DNA of 64,000 nt from assembly GCA_002914845.1 (NCBI GenBank), contig JXTC01000221.1, positions 358,598 through 422,597 of the forward strand, read 5' to 3'. Origin of the DNA: Trema orientale. Taxonomy: Eukaryota > Streptophyta > Magnoliopsida > Rosales > Cannabaceae. A program made the position numbers and the translations under genes. How positions within the stretch are numbered: position 1 is the first letter of the stretch; each line of letters starts with the position of its first letter. The notes beneath the pieces were generated by a model. That model made no database searches. It saw nothing but the letters and a program-made list of their open reading frames with translations, and had not been told where the DNA came from. This document shows positions 48,265 to 61,700 of this stretch, piece by piece.

Positions 48265-48935
48265 TAATTGGGCCGGGAAAGACATTACTGGGCCGATATA
48301 GTATAGTCCATGAGATAGAAATTGCTTATGCGGACCAGAAACAGAGCCCAGAAGAGTCTCGACGACCCGAGGCCCTTCTAGACGTAAAAAGAAAACTACC
48401 CGCGAAAAGTAGAAAACAACTCAAGAAAAGCTTTTGCTAACCGGCGCCGAACCCAAACCCAAAAACGACAACAAAGTTCTCGTCGTATCTACTTCTACAA
48501 ATGTGGGTCCCACCGCTTTTGTATACGTGGCAATATTTGTTCGCAACCCACGGACACGTATCGTGCACCGCTTCACACCCAAACGTGGGATTTCGCTGAC
48601 CCACGCCGGGGCCTGCAAAGTCGCCCCCTCTCTATATATACCTCTCTCATCTCGCCGGGTCCGAACTTTTCGCGTCTGGATTTTATCTGTAATTTCACAG
48701 GAGTCTCCTTCTTCCCAGTTCTGAGAACCCTAGGGTGCTCTTCGGCGACCATTCAGACAGGGATTCAATTTTAGGGTTTTCTTTTTTTTTTTTTTTTTGG
48801 GGGGTATTTTGTGAGCACGATTCGATTTTAGGGTTTCACTTGGTATTTTCAGATCGGTAAAGGGTTTGCGCCATCAGCAAGTTCTCCATTCTCCGATTCT
48901 GACCACCCGGTTTTTGAATTCCGATAGAATCACCG
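48265..48935 (+). promoter_or_regulatory. TAP46 promoter and 5' UTR
   Basis: Two TGGGCCG sites (48269-48275 and 48289-48295) match the site II/TCP element (TGGGCY) of plant housekeeping promoters. TCTATATATA at 48631-48640 is a good TATA box about 300 bp before the ATG. Two telo-box words TAGGGTTT (48772-48779 and 48829-48836) lie in the leader; telo boxes with site II elements typify genes for growth and translation. A 19-base T run at 48782-48798 lies between them. The open frame 48434-48724 spans the TATA box and is rejected as a gene. Confidence 0.65.
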
Positions 48936-51867
48936 ATGGGTGAATGTAAAATGGAGGAAATGCCTCTCTCGGCCCTCTTCGAGCAAGCTCGGAAGATCCA
49001 TCTGTTGGCCACAGAGTCAGGTGGAGCTGATCAGGTAAAGCTAAATCTCGGTGCTAACTTGTCGATTCTTCTCTCTTTCGGTATTGGGGTTTTTCTGGGT
49101 TTTGGATTGATGGCTCGTTTTGGTTCAGGAGGTGGTGAGGAAGGGTTGCGAGGCTCTTCGAAAGTGTGAAGAAATGATAAGCAAGCTTGGGTTGTTCTCA
49201 GCTAATGAGACCAAAGATGATATCAGTACCACTAATCTTAAATACCTTCTGGTAATTTTCTTAGCTTATGGTATCTTTAACTTAGAAACTTAGTGTGGTT
49301 TGTATCCATTACTGTTTTATTCGCGTTTGTTGCAAGTTTGTTTTGTGGTGTAGTTTATGAAAAGGAAAGGCATTTTGTTCGTTGATTCTGGATGTAATAT
49401 TGTATGATAAAGAAATAGGGGGAAATTCGGTAAGAAATGATAATAAGAAATGTGATTTTTTTTTTTTTTTCAAATTTTCTTGCTCAATTAAGAACCTGCC
49501 TTTAGATACTTTACTGGAGCCTAATATAGTGGGTGTCCCGCTCTGCGACTACTCGTTACATTTTCATTGTAGGTGCCGTTTTATCTAGGGGAGTTGACTG
49601 AAAAAGTTGAGGAAGATGACAGGATACAGATTCTTAAGACTTCGCAGGCAAAGTTGAAGGTGAATGGTGAATGTTGTTGACTTTCTGAATCATAATTTTA
49701 GTTACTCTTAAACATTTCATCAGGGAATTTGGACTGGTTTGTTTCTTTCCCGCTGTAATACTGCTGTCAGAATACTTGTGTTCTTACTGTTTTGTTTGAA
49801 GTTTTTACTGTTTTGTTTGAAGTTTTTGGTGTGCTACAATAATAACTTGAGAGGTGAATCGTTCTAGGAATTCATTTCATTTTGCGAGTCCATGGAACTT
49901 TTGCCACAAGAGGAATTAGAAGCATTTACGCAGAAAGGTTCAGGTTCACTTCTTGATCGAAGGGCTAGAAAGGTACTTCCTTTTCTCTCTTTTGAATGAT
50001 AAAAAAGCTTAGATTTTAGTACTTTGTGTTGTAGACTTCATCAATGCACATGCCTTGTCAGTACTTCTATTTAACTATCTGTTCTACTAATTAAGGTTGG
50101 TATTAAAATGAACTGCTTATTCATCATTCTCTATCTAGATTGCTCGCTTCAAGCGTCAAAAAGCTGCTGAATCAAAGTTGCTGGAAATTAAGGAGAGGAA
50201 AGAACGACGTGGACGCTCTAGTAGAGCAGCTGCCCTATCCACTCCTGTTGAGGTTGGTGAGGAAGATGTGCTGGATGATGATGGAGAAGAAGAACGGGAG
50301 GTCAGCTGATTTCTCCTTGTGTTTGTTTAGAGTGCCGCTATCTTGCCTTCCGATAACTGTTGTTTGTCATATATATATTTGACTATATCACATTTTTTTT
50401 CTTTTGATGTAGGCCTGGTTTACTACCATCTCCTTGGCTATCTGTAAGGTTGGTTCACGTAGATAATATTATCTTCCCAAATTTGGAACACTTTTTTCTT
50501 CCTGTAGATTTAGTATTTAAATTATTCCATCAATATTTATCTTAGTTTCTTTCTGTCATGCAACCATGTTCAGACTTTGGATTTGCTGGAAATGCTAAAG
50601 ATGGAGGAAGATATGCTATCAGCTATAAAAGAAAAACAATCAAAGGTACTAATGATATGCTCAATCTAAGAATGCTGACAATGTTATATTATCTCTGAAA
50701 TTTCATTTTTGTGACAAAAAGTTGAATCTAATCCTTATTTTTTGCACATTTTTGGGCATAACGAACTAGCATAAACAATTTCGTCATTTTTTCCATCATA
50801 AACTTAGTTAGTATTGGTCGATTAGCTTTTCAGTGGAAGATTATGTATGCGCATTTGTTAGAAACTTATAGCAACATTTTCTTTTCCTTTTCCTTTCCCT
50901 CGCTTTTCTCTTTTCCTTGTTGTAAACTTGTCTGAATTCTAGAATCCAATTTTCACTTGAGCAAAGCTTGTGTGAGGCCTTGTTGTTTGCTTAGTGACAG
51001 TTTGTAAAGTCTCACGTCTGAAAGCTTTTTATGTTGTCACGTACTTTAGGAGGGGAACAAAGAGTTTTTTCAAGATCTTCTTGATGATCGAACCAAGAAA
51101 GCTGAAGCCTGGCATCGTGATGCCGCAGTTCGATCACAGTACACTAAACCAGCACCGCCTATTACATGTGCTACCTTTGCACAAGATGTTCTAGAGGGAA
51201 GAGCTAAGGTCTCACAAGCACATGAACACAAACACCAACCAATGATATTTGGACCACAGAGTCTTGTGGGTGGAAGCTTTACAAGTGAAAGAGAAAGGAT
51301 GGCAGCACAGGTTTTCCAACCTGGTTACAGGTAAATTTGTGTGACGTGATTAATACAACATTAAACATGTAAACATGCAAATGGACAAACATATCATGTG
51401 CTGTTATGTTATCTATCTAGGATTTTGAAAATGTGTTAATTTGAAGCATTAGTGTTCTGCTTTTAGGATATATGTCTATTTTAGACATCTAACTTGGTGT
51501 TGTTAATAGGTTGCCAACCATGAGCATAGTAAATGTGTTAATTTGAAGCATTAGCGTTCTGCTTTTAGGATTTATGTCTATTTTAGACATCTAACTTGGT
51601 GTTGTTAATAGGTTGCCAACCATGAGCATAGAGGAGGCTGGTTTAAAGGAGATGCAGATGATGAACAAATGGCAAGAGAGGAATGCTAAACTCATGGAAG
51701 AAGCCAATTCTTCATGGTACAAGGACAATAAGATTTCTGGGCCGAGAAAAGAGGACGATGAAGATGATGATGATGATGCCGCCCAAGAAAAGGCAAGGGC
51801 ATGGGATGACTGGAAGGACGATAATCCCCGGGGCGCAGGCAACAAGAAACTCACCCCGTGTGGGTAA
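48936..51867 (+). CDS. TAP46: TAP46, regulatory subunit of PP2A-type phosphatases, 9 exons
   Basis: Exons 48936-49034, 49129-49251, 49573-49659, 49868-49972, 50139-50300, 50413-50448, 50574-50645, 51050-51330 and 51612-51867 give 406 residues, about the length of Arabidopsis TAP46. The N-terminal two thirds is the all-helical TAP42 domain: PLSALFEQARKIH, ALRKCEEMISKLGLFS, YLGELTEKV, EFISFCESMELLP, RRARKIARFKRQKAAE and LDLLEMLKMEED. The C-terminal part has TCATFAQDVLEGRAKVSQAH, PTMSIEEAGLKEM and an acidic run (about 369-377) near the end, AWDDWKDDNPRGAGNK. TAP42/alpha4 proteins bind catalytic subunits of PP2A, PP4 and PP6 and act in TOR signalling in the cytosol. The last acceptor is duplicated (see the 51429-51632 repeat); only the downstream one keeps the frame open. 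Confidence 0.96.
51429..51632 (+). repeat. 102-bp tandem duplication across a TAP46 intron/exon junction
   Basis: Two adjacent copies with period 102 (51429-51530 and 51531-51632) cover intron sequence, the acceptor TTAATAG and the first 20 nt of exon 9. The upstream copy of the acceptor ends at 51509. Its downstream frame reads into TGA within a few codons, so its use would truncate the protein. Confidence 0.95.
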
Positions 51868-53308
51868 AATGGGGCACAAGAATTATTGCAATCTGTTACT
51901 TTGGGGAGTAACTTATTTTAAGGAACTATTTTAATTTTTCCTAATTCCTTTGTGGTAATGAGTAAATGTCAAAATTTTGTAGTTGTGTGGGTTCTTTATA
52001 TGCTTACTGTATTCAACTAATGTAAAATAATTAATGCCTAGATGTTGATTAGAATAAATAGATTACATAATGCAATCTATGGTCGACGTCTTCAATTCCA
52101 GATTATGCAACTTTGGGTCGCTATCGAGTTCTTGATTAGAGAAATTACTTTTAGGAATGGATTATATTTTAGCTCTTGTTTGTGATTGGGACTTGAATGG
52201 TGGATTTACCTCTCGAGACAGTCTTATTAAGATTGGTAAATTGTGGAAAACGATATGATACGTTCTCTGATATCCACCGGATCTCACTTGCAAGTAAATC
52301 TATTTTGCCGTACACGATTTCTGATCTCCTTCCTATCTGCATTTTCAATCTTAAGTCTGCCAAATAATTAGGGTCTTCCCAATGAACCACAACAAGTCAA
52401 CAGCATTCATGAACTGCTTTGATGGTTAATTAAGTCTTTCTCTTCAATTTGTCAATTTATCACCATCACCACCACACGCAGTTCCTAAAGTGGATAACGT
52501 GTTCATTTCTTCCTAACGTTGATGCATTTATACGTATTCATTTATTTAAAATAATTGTAATAACTTGTACACATAATAGGGAAAGGAATCCATGGAGGAA
52601 ACTTAATTTCTAATCATTAACGAAAGTCATAAAACTAATGAACTCTGAACGTATTCAAGACAATAATACATATCATTATCAGAGTTATGGTCCATGGATG
52701 AGTGGTAAGTAAGTTCCATGTGTCTGTTTTTATCATCAAATGGGTAGTAACCATTGCAACTAAAAGATATTAAAGTCTATTTGGTAATCATCTTTGTTAG
52801 TAAGGTTAGAAAAGAGAAGAAAAAGATTCCAAATACTCCAGTAAGGAGCATAAAAATCTAGTCGATGAAAACCAGCGGTACCAATTACTACAGCCAGGGG
52901 CCAAGAGAAGATGAAGTAACTACAATATGAAGTTTCAAGCACTGTACCACGAACCAAAGTACAACATCATCAACTAAAACAATCTAGGGAGAAGAATATC
53001 AACGTCTGCATTGGCAATATCCTTTGTGTATATAGACAACTTTGTTCATTAAAAAGACGGCACTGCAGGCTTATTAATTGACCGTGAAATAAGAGCCATA
53101 TATTACTTATTTCATGACACCAAGGAAGGTACAAATGGATACAAATTCAACAACCCATCAACATCGCTTACTTACACACATATGTTGGAGTCTTCTGTTG
53201 TGTAATTGTTGATCAAATTAAGAGCTAAGCACTCATCAATATACAACTGAAACTTCTCCCACGAACAAATCAAAGACGTTGGATTCAAACCAGTCAAGAC
53301 CCTCAATT
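51868..53308. other. Intergenic DNA between convergent TAP46 and phytolongin genes
   Basis: 3' UTRs of both genes and AT-rich DNA. The minus-strand frames 52169-52390 and 52760-52957 have no recognisable features and no splice partners. Confidence 0.5.
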
Positions 53309-54091
53309 TCAGCTATCAATGCATTTGAACCCTCTACAAACCCACAGCCAAATCCCAAACAGAACTGCACAAACAAACAAATCCAGCAATAACACCACCC
53401 AAACATGCTTTCTCCATACCTGTTTCGCCTTTTGCCGATCACCCGAGTAAGGAGAGACACTCTTTTGCATCGGCGTGGTGAATTCTCTGTTAGACACACC
53501 ATTAACATCGTCATACACATCCACAGTATTCTCCGCAGTAGTCGAATCTTTTCCCGAATCCCCATTGGTCTCCCCTGACAACCTCTTCTTCTTCTTCAAA
53601 CCCTTTACGGGTTTCACCCCGAGCAGCGGCGTAAACCCGAAACTTTGCCCTCCTCTGGACGAATCCAAGCTGGGATTTTGACTAACACTCGATAAACTAG
53701 AAGTCGAATCCACCAACCCCACACCCAACCCAATATTTTCCCTCAGAATCGAATCGAATTCGGCTTGAAAGCAATGCGAGCTGAGATTTTCGGACCCTCG
53801 CTTCGATCCACCACCCTCTTCGAAACCGGTTTTAACCCGGTTCAAGAACCAAAGCCCCTCCGATTGGTCGAGCTGTTCGTCGAAAATGGCGAAATAGACA
53901 AAAGGGTCGTCGATCAAGAAGGTGTAGGTCCTTTTCCTGACGGTATGGGAGAACATGGAGTGGTAAGGCGGGGTTCTCTGGATGCATTGGCGAGCCAAGT
54001 CCTCGAGCTGGGGCTCTTTGGTGAACTCGGCTAGGATTGTGGTGTCTCTGGCAATGCAAACGTAGTAAATGAGATCCGGATTCGAAACCAT
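53309..54091 (-). CDS. PHYL2: Phytolongin (longin-domain, SNARE-like membrane protein)
   Basis: Single exon, 260 residues from the ATG at 54089-54091. An in-frame ATG at 54124 would add 11 residues, but the longin fold starts at MVSNPDLIYYVCIARDTTIL. The longin domain covers about 1-125 (LAEF, LEDLARQCIQRTPPYHSMFS, TYTFLIDDPFVYFAIFDEQL, LWFLNRVKTGFE). A Ser/Gly/Lys-rich middle without a SNARE coiled coil follows (about 130-225), then one C-terminal membrane segment (VWVVLLLDLFVCAVLFGIWL, about 230-252). That order, longin plus non-SNARE middle plus anchor, defines plant phytolongins, which sit on secretory membranes and are thought to act in trafficking without forming SNARE complexes. Intronless here. 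From memory the gene next to TAP46 in Arabidopsis (At5g52990) is also a phytolongin. Confidence 0.9.
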   Translation of the reverse strand: MVSNPDLIYYVCIARDTTILAEFTKEPQLEDLARQCIQRTPPYHSMFSHTVRKRTYTFLIDDPFVYFAIFDEQLDQSEGLWFLNRVKTGFEEGGGSKRGSENLSSHCFQAEFDSILRENIGLGVGLVDSTSSLSSVSQNPSLDSSRGGQSFGFTPLLGVKPVKGLKKKKRLSGETNGDSGKDSTTAENTVDVYDDVNGVSNREFTTPMQKSVSPYSGDRQKAKQVWRKHVWVVLLLDLFVCAVLFGIWLWVCRGFKCIDS

Positions 54092-55561
54092 TGATGCAAA
54101 AATCAGAGGAGAAATGGAAATCAAAAGAATTGAAGCTCGATGTTGAAAAAATTTAATAAGCTGGAATCAATATCTACAACACCCCCATATAAAATCATCC
54201 AAATACTACCGAATCAATATGAATTCAAATCTTGAATTTGAATCTCATATCGATTCTCCTAAATATCACTTTCTCAGAATCTTTTGCTCTCTCTCTCTCT
54301 CTCTCTCTCTAGATTTTGCTTCTCCTCGATTCACTCTGATCTGTTTGATCTGTTATGTCTAGGGTTTGAAATGGTGGGAAAGATTGGTAAAGAGGAGTTT
54401 TTCAAGAGCTGGATTTCTTGGGACAACAAAGGTAAAAAGAAATGAAAATGAAAATGAATATGAATATGAATAGCCCTATTGGGAAAACTTATTTGGGAAA
54501 ATGTCCCTATATTCTTATGTTTATGATTCTATCCCAATTCCCATGAATAAATAATCATTTAGGAGACTGTGACGTTTTCATTCTGTTGAGAGAAACCGTT
54601 TTCTATCCCAACTCAATTAGATGTAAAAAGCTTTAATAATGTTTTGAATTGGATTTGTAGTGTAATAATACTGTATTTTTTTAGTTCTAGTTATACAAAT
54701 GAAAATGAATATGAATAATGATATAAGAAAAGTCAAATACACGTTTTATATTTGAGTAAGAATATTAATGTTAATATGTTATATTATGTCTCTCATTTTA
54801 TTTAATTTATTTTATTCCTTTCAACTTCCAAGGGAAAGAATACTTGCCACTTGGGAGGATGGTGCATTGTTGGTAATGCAGGCCTTATTCTTGGATCCAG
54901 AAATGCCTGTATGACTGCCATGTGCCTCTACCACTTTCTTTATTCTTTCTTAAAAATTTAATTGTAGAAAGTAATTCATTATTTTTAATCTATTTTCTCA
55001 AGAAATACTTCATTATTTTCTTTGTTCTTTCAGAATATGCTTTTTATATACCTTAGCATGTCTGATATTCAAAATATTTTATTCAATACGCACAATTATG
55101 ATTCATGAAACCCATAAATATTTTGAAATGTTGGAGTTTTTTAGCTGTGTCGGTTGTGACTGCCAATGCTTTAAACAAAGCTCAATAATTGAAGGTTTTC
55201 TTTTTTCTTTCTGGATATGTCTTTAACTAACGATGTATCTTATTTCTCCTTCAGAAAGGGTTAAGGAAGCTAAGGTAGGTGCTAACTTTGCTTCCAAACC
55301 AAAACTAACTTAAAGAATATTAGAACCGTGTCTGCCTTTGTCAATACCAAATTCATGGTTCTTGCAAAACGAATCTTCTTTTCTTCTCTTTGCAAGAGAT
55401 CTTTATATGCAGTTTAACGTTTAAAAATCCAGCTAGCTAGTAACAATCTCTCGACCAGAAGTATAAGCATTTCCATTTTCCAACCAATGTAAAATCATTT
55501 TTCACCAGACCAGCTCATAGTGGTAAAATTTTAATTGCATAATGAGTATACTCTCACTCAT

Positions 55562-55603
<42 letters not shown>

Positions 55604-55753
55604 TAAAATTACGGTTGACAACAACTCAATTACCTAAAACCAACGGTATAATTTTCTCTGTATTATGCAGCAGCCGGATTGATAGTCGCCCGTTTAAATA
55701 GTAGACAAAATCATTGAACTTTTATGAGACCATTTTTTTCTCAGTCTTGTGAC
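54092..55753. other. Phytolongin upstream region and intergenic DNA
   Basis: A (CT)n run at about 54288-54311 and TAGGGTTT at about 54360 probably mark the phytolongin leader/promoter on the minus strand. A run of 36 A lies at 55563-55598. 54840-54920 and 55250-55280 have mixed composition but no frame. No gene recognised. Confidence 0.45.
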
Positions 55754-58700
55754 TCAGCTGACATAAGGTGGATCAACAAAGGCCCATTCAAAGACCTGCT
55801 CATATTGAATTGCAGCAGTTTCCCATGTGAAGTCCTTTTGCATGCCTCTTTTTATCAATCCCTTCCAAGAAGACTTGTGTTCTCTAAATGTCCGGATAGC
55901 AACTCTTAGTGCCTGTCAATGATTAACCAATGAGTCACATTTTCCCTCAACAATATCATTGTCAAAGTGAATTGACTTTTCTATATACGAGAAAAGACAG
56001 AGACTGTTAGCAAACATTAAGGTTCAAGAACGGGCAAAAAGTGATGAGATACAATGTTAATAGGTAAAAACGAACATAATGAAATAACATACCGACAACA
56101 TAATATCTTTTGATAGCGGAGAAAAAGTCCACCTGCGAATACAATTTAGTCAGGTTGCAGGTAGGAATCCAACGAGCTAAAGTTATTCGCAGAAAAGTTC
56201 ATGCATCCTAAGATTTTTGCATTTCACGTTCTTCTCATTTACTCCAATATTCCACACTTGTATCTGTTATCCCAACTTAGCAAACATATGTCATATAATC
56301 ACATTTAACTATTTAAGAGATTCTCTGCAATTTTGTAAAATTTTAAACTCGGTCTCTTAAAGGCCTCTGCAGCATATGTGTAGCATCAGAACTAGACTCA
56401 CAATGCAGGTTTACCGCTAGAGCCACATTAAATTTAATAATTCTTCACTCAATTTAATGACGCATAGAAATTATCAAGTTTTCTGATTGGTGAAGTTAAG
56501 ATAAATTCATCCAGGATAAGAATTCAAGGATAACTATGTACCCTGTGCCTTCTCCATGGCCTTCTCGAGCATAAGGATTGAAATTCTCTACAGTATCCTG
56601 AAAACATAAAGAACAGTGTCTGAAGAAAACAACCATATCAACAAACAGCTTGGTTGAATTCTTAAAGGTTTATAAACTTACTCTAAGGCCTCCAGTACCA
56701 TGAACCACGGGAACAGTTCCATATCTCATTGCGTACAATTGATTCAAACCACAGGGCTCAAATCTTGAAGGCATCAGCAGTATGTCACAGCTGGGAAATC
56801 AGAATGAGAATTAGCCAGTGTCATTCTAAACAGTAAACTAAAGAGTAATATCCCAAACTTTTTATACCAAGTGATATAGCATACACTTGGTAAAAGTAAT
56901 AATAATATGGCGAGCAAGTTATTATTTCTCAATTTGTGAATGTCATCAAAATCTATTATCAGAAAAGTTGCATTTCAACAACTGAAAGATAACAACTTAT
57001 TTGCCACACATCACATTATGCATAATGGAAATTTCTCGGACCACCTAATATTACTGAGAACAGAAATTCAAATTACCCTGCTGTTATCCTATGAGAAATC
57101 GGGACATTAAATCCAACCCAACCCCGAAATTTCTCTTTATAAGCTGATTCCGTTGCCCTCATCCAATCTTCATACTGTGGGTCCCCGGAACCCAGCATAA
57201 CCTGAAACATGCTAGATGACTTCAGCTGTATGAAGGAGAATTGCTAAATTAACTGTACACTCTAGCAAAGGGATTTGGATATACAGACTACCAGTTGGTC
57301 TTCACAGTCCCAGTAAACTTGAGATTTAATTTTGTGAAAAAAAATATATATATATCATACACCTGACTTAACTACTAAGGATCAGGAAGTTTTATGCTCA
57401 TATGTATATTTTAGTGACGACAATTTGTGACAGAAGTCCACTGACTTTCATCATTTCTTATGGAATAGTATCTGTGGACTGCGGATATACATGGATGGAA
57501 ATAACAAAAGTAGACAGTGTCATTGAAATAGAAACTCCGGTAGACATAAAGATAGTTATTCTCCAAGCAATTTGAAATAAAAACCGCAAACCCCGTTTAC
57601 ATTCCCAAAGGAACCAAAAAAACAAAAAGGAAAAATAAGAACTTACGAATTGTACATCATCCTGCAAAATCTCCGGAATAGCCTGTTGAATCAGGTCAAT
57701 ACCTTTCTGGTAATCTAATCGCCCGATGAATCCAATCTACACAGTTCAAGATCAAATGAATAATAGGATACAACCACAATTGCTACCACTCCTGGTTTTA
57801 GTACACATTAACATCTTACCAATGGACAATCAGGCCTAGCAGATAGACCTAACTCCTTCTGCAAAGCAATCTTGCATTGAACCTGCAATTTGCTAACAAG
57901 AGGTGTAAAATTACTGTTTTGCACCAATACTAGATTCTACCAGATAATAGAATATTACTACCTTTCCAGAAAGATCCTCGGCAGAATAATGGACAGCAAT
58001 GTGGCGATCTGAAGATGGATCCCAGTCAACATCATCAATTCCATTTGTGATTCCTATTCATTACACAAAAAAGAAAAGTCTCATCATCATGACATTCATA
58101 AACATGAGTCATCCTTCTAAGCATGCCACACTGCCCACTAGTTTACAACTTAGGCCCACAAAGTTTAAGAGATATACCATTCAGTACACTCTTTCGGCTG
58201 CTTAACAGCTCCTGTAGACCATAGCCACCTTCAACAGTAGTGATCTCCCAGGAATATCCCTGTATTGGAAGGAAATATTAAAAGATCTGAGAATGTAGAA
58301 GTGTTAAATACCAGGTACCTGTCTATAGAAACAATAGTCAACAACACTCTTAAAGCGTCGACTGTCATTAGATGAAGAGTCATAAGCCATGTAGACCATC
58401 TCCCAATGGAATCCATAAAATATATGTTTCTTGCTCTTACAGTCAATGTTCTAAAATCAGATTATTAATCATACATGTTTCTTGCCATAAATAATATAAC
58501 ATCTTTGGAAAGGAATAAAAAGAACAGAAACCTGGCTAACTGTCAGTATCCGATCAGCTGTCACGACTGCACCCTTCAGAATGTTGACAGCTTCGCCGGT
58601 GTCAAGAGCATGGGTCCTTGCCCATGTTGGGAACACCCATCCTAATGCTCCGTACCACTCTGAAGGTAGTCCCAAATTCTTGTATGTTGCTGCAGGTTCC

Positions 58701-61700
58701 ACCCCCTAATGGAAGAGAAAGTTACAAAAAGATTGGAAAAACAAGTGAAGAAACCTTTATTCAATAAAAGGATCTGTGTTTGCACAATTCATATAAAAGC
58801 AGCTTCAATATGCATTGACCCAGCCACTGCTCCAACAGTGCTTTCATGAATGATAATCTAGCTTCAAAATTCACTAAACGTTCAAACCTCACATTCTGCT
58901 TTTCTTTTCGGTGAAATTATGGAATTAGTCAATGGAGTGATCATATTGTTGCAGGAACAAAAATCTTTACAGGGGCACAGTCAAACAAATATACTATACA
59001 GAGGTTGTAGTTTCCCTTCCTGCGAGGCTGTGGCTAACAGTTGGTCTTGCTATTCCAGCAGTTAGGTCTTTGTTTAATAACATTATACCAATGACTCAGT
59101 CACCAAATGAACCACCTCCCCACTCTTCCCTGGTTTAGATACCTCAGAGTTTATCGCAGACTAACAATGGGGCAAAGCATGTCATGTTCTGACATTTCAC
59201 GTGTTTTTAGATTAAAGGAAACATAAGAAGAAACAATCCACCTGATGTGCAAGGTTATGAATTACAAGAATACTCCGGGCATCCTTGTAAACTCCATATG
59301 GACGATATTTTGCTGCCAAGAGCCTGAGCAGAAGACATAAAATGGTCAATGTTCCACCAAAAGCAAACTTTAACAAGGAGTCCAAAATGAAACTTAAAAG
59401 TAAAGCGGAAAAAAAAGTGCCACCTGAATTACTTTGCTACCAAATTAAAAACACACACTGCATTAAGAAAAAGAAGCATAATAAGGCTATCCAAACCATA
59501 AGAAAAAGGCAGGTTATCATTTAACTGACTATTAGTTCTAAACATGCCATAAGCTGATTGACAGAGTTCAGAGACCGACATAAAATTGTAGACTAAGAAA
59601 CTCAAAAACAGAACCTGGGATTTTTTTTAGGAAATAAATAAAAGACAGAAAAGGGAAAAGGATAATTATTGAACAAAGAAGCCTTATATATCCAGAAATA
59701 TTAGCAATGATACATCCACCGGCCCTATCCCTGAATGCTAGTCACTGACAATGAACTCACCATATGTGAACCCAAAGAAGAACATGAATAATATCTATTG
59801 CAAACTATATAGCAATTTCATGAGTAATAATAACATACACTGGAACAAGTCCTGCATGCCAGTCATTGACGAGGAAAAGACATTTCTCCCCATAGGTGAA
59901 ACCTCCCAATGGAAGCACCAATGGGGCTTCACATGCTGCATGGCAAAGTAAAGTGAACCGAAACTGTAAAACCAAATGAGAATACAACTCATCATTATTG
60001 GTGAACAAAATAGTAAGCTACTTCACTATGCTATCCCTACGAAGCTACAAATTGAAAAATAGCATACCTGGTTATCACCAAAAGCACCATAAATATCTCC
60101 ATAAGGATTTCCTGGTCTATGGTATGCTGGATGGTCCACAAACACCTGAAGCAAGGAAGGAAAGATCTCATCATGATAAACTGGTCCCAGTTGAAAAGGG
60201 TTGCTAAATAACAATTCAGACACGTATGAAAGTAATAAGCAAATTCCTTATTAGAAGCCTGCAGGGTTCTTACCCAGTCAACACCTTCCCTATACTCATG
60301 GAAGAAGGCAACGTCTTGTACTCCTCCAAAGCAATGTACCTTGATGCAAGAACCTGTATCGACAGCTCCAGCAAAGTTCTTGTCTGCAGTGGTACCATTA
60401 AGATATCTAGGAGAGACAACCATGACACGGTGACCACGGGAAGCTAATACGATAGGCAAGGAGCCACAAACATCTCCTAAACCACCCGTCTTTGAATAAG
60501 GTGCTGCTTCAGCAGTAACAAAGACGACATTGTAGGTTGCTCTGGTCTGTGGTGTCTCCTCCCCATCTATGTCCTCAGTTTCTCTTACTTCATCAATAAC
60601 TGCATCTTCATGGGAGTCACTGAGTTCAATCTCACCTGCAGTCAAGTTAGTAAAATTGCAGTCAATCACCGAAGAGCTTCATAAAACACATCAAAGGGCA
60701 TTTCAAAAGCCTAGTACAAATGCAGGACTTGGGGGCTATCCACCATATGTTAGCATGGTCAGGAAATTTTAACTTTATAAGGCAGTATGTATTTCTCAAA
60801 AGCATATTGTACCATAGTACCTAGTGGCCACAAAAATGAATAATGCATGTTACAAGTAATGTGGTTCAGATATTGGACCATGTATCAATAATTACGTGGC
60901 AACAACTTATACCGTTCTAAAAGCTATACAGTCCAAGGTGGAGACCACATAGAATACCAAGATAGTCTCTTCCATATTAACTTATGCTAATCCAGTGACA
61001 ATATTCTACGGGAAACCCCCGCATGACGTGTGGCCTTAATACTCAAATCTGAACGATAAAAGAAAAACAAAATGGTTTTTAATGATTTATTAATATGGGT
61101 TTCTGTTTACAGTGAAGTCCATTGACTCAGAAGCATATTAAAATGAGTTTTTGAACAGAAAATGAGTTGACATTTCGTCCTGGTATATAAATACACCACA
61201 TACCACGTTATCACTTTATAATGTCAAGTGGACCAAAGTTTCCATGCCACGCCATTTAATACTTTGCATTGTTTGGATCAAATTCCACATTATTAACTTT
61301 CCTAGGAAAATTTATTCGGGAATCGGCAAGCGATCCCAAAATTCTTTTTTTTTTTTTTTTTGGCAATACATCAAATCATAGTCATAGACCGAAATAAATC
61401 AAGCCTTGATCGGACAACTCCATTAAGAATAACTAAATAGAGTATTAAATAACCAATAAATAAGTAACACTATTCCAGTAATCATTAAAAAAAAAAAATC
61501 CAGCTTTCAATAAAGTCCAATATAATTGACTATTTTATTTTATAAGAAAAATATATATACAATCGATACTCACATTATTTTATAAGAAAAATAAAAAGAA
61601 GCAAAAGTTACATACCAGGAGGAGGGATCAAGTGAAAACCGATAACAGAGCCAGAGCCATCTCTCTCTGTTCCCAGAATGAGACCCTTCTCAAGCTGCTG

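Noticed and set aside
48434-48724. 96-codon plus-strand frame before TAP46
   Set aside because: It runs through the TATA box and probable transcription start of TAP46, its start lies in promoter sequence, and the protein resembles nothing.
52169-52390. 73-codon minus-strand frame between TAP46 and phytolongin
   Set aside because: No motif or splice partner, and it lies in AT-rich 3' flanking DNA of two convergent genes.
55563-55598. 36-A run as the tail of a retroposed gene or LINE
   Set aside because: The sequence before it has no coding relic and no flanking target duplication was found. A simple homopolymer or assembly artefact is more likely.
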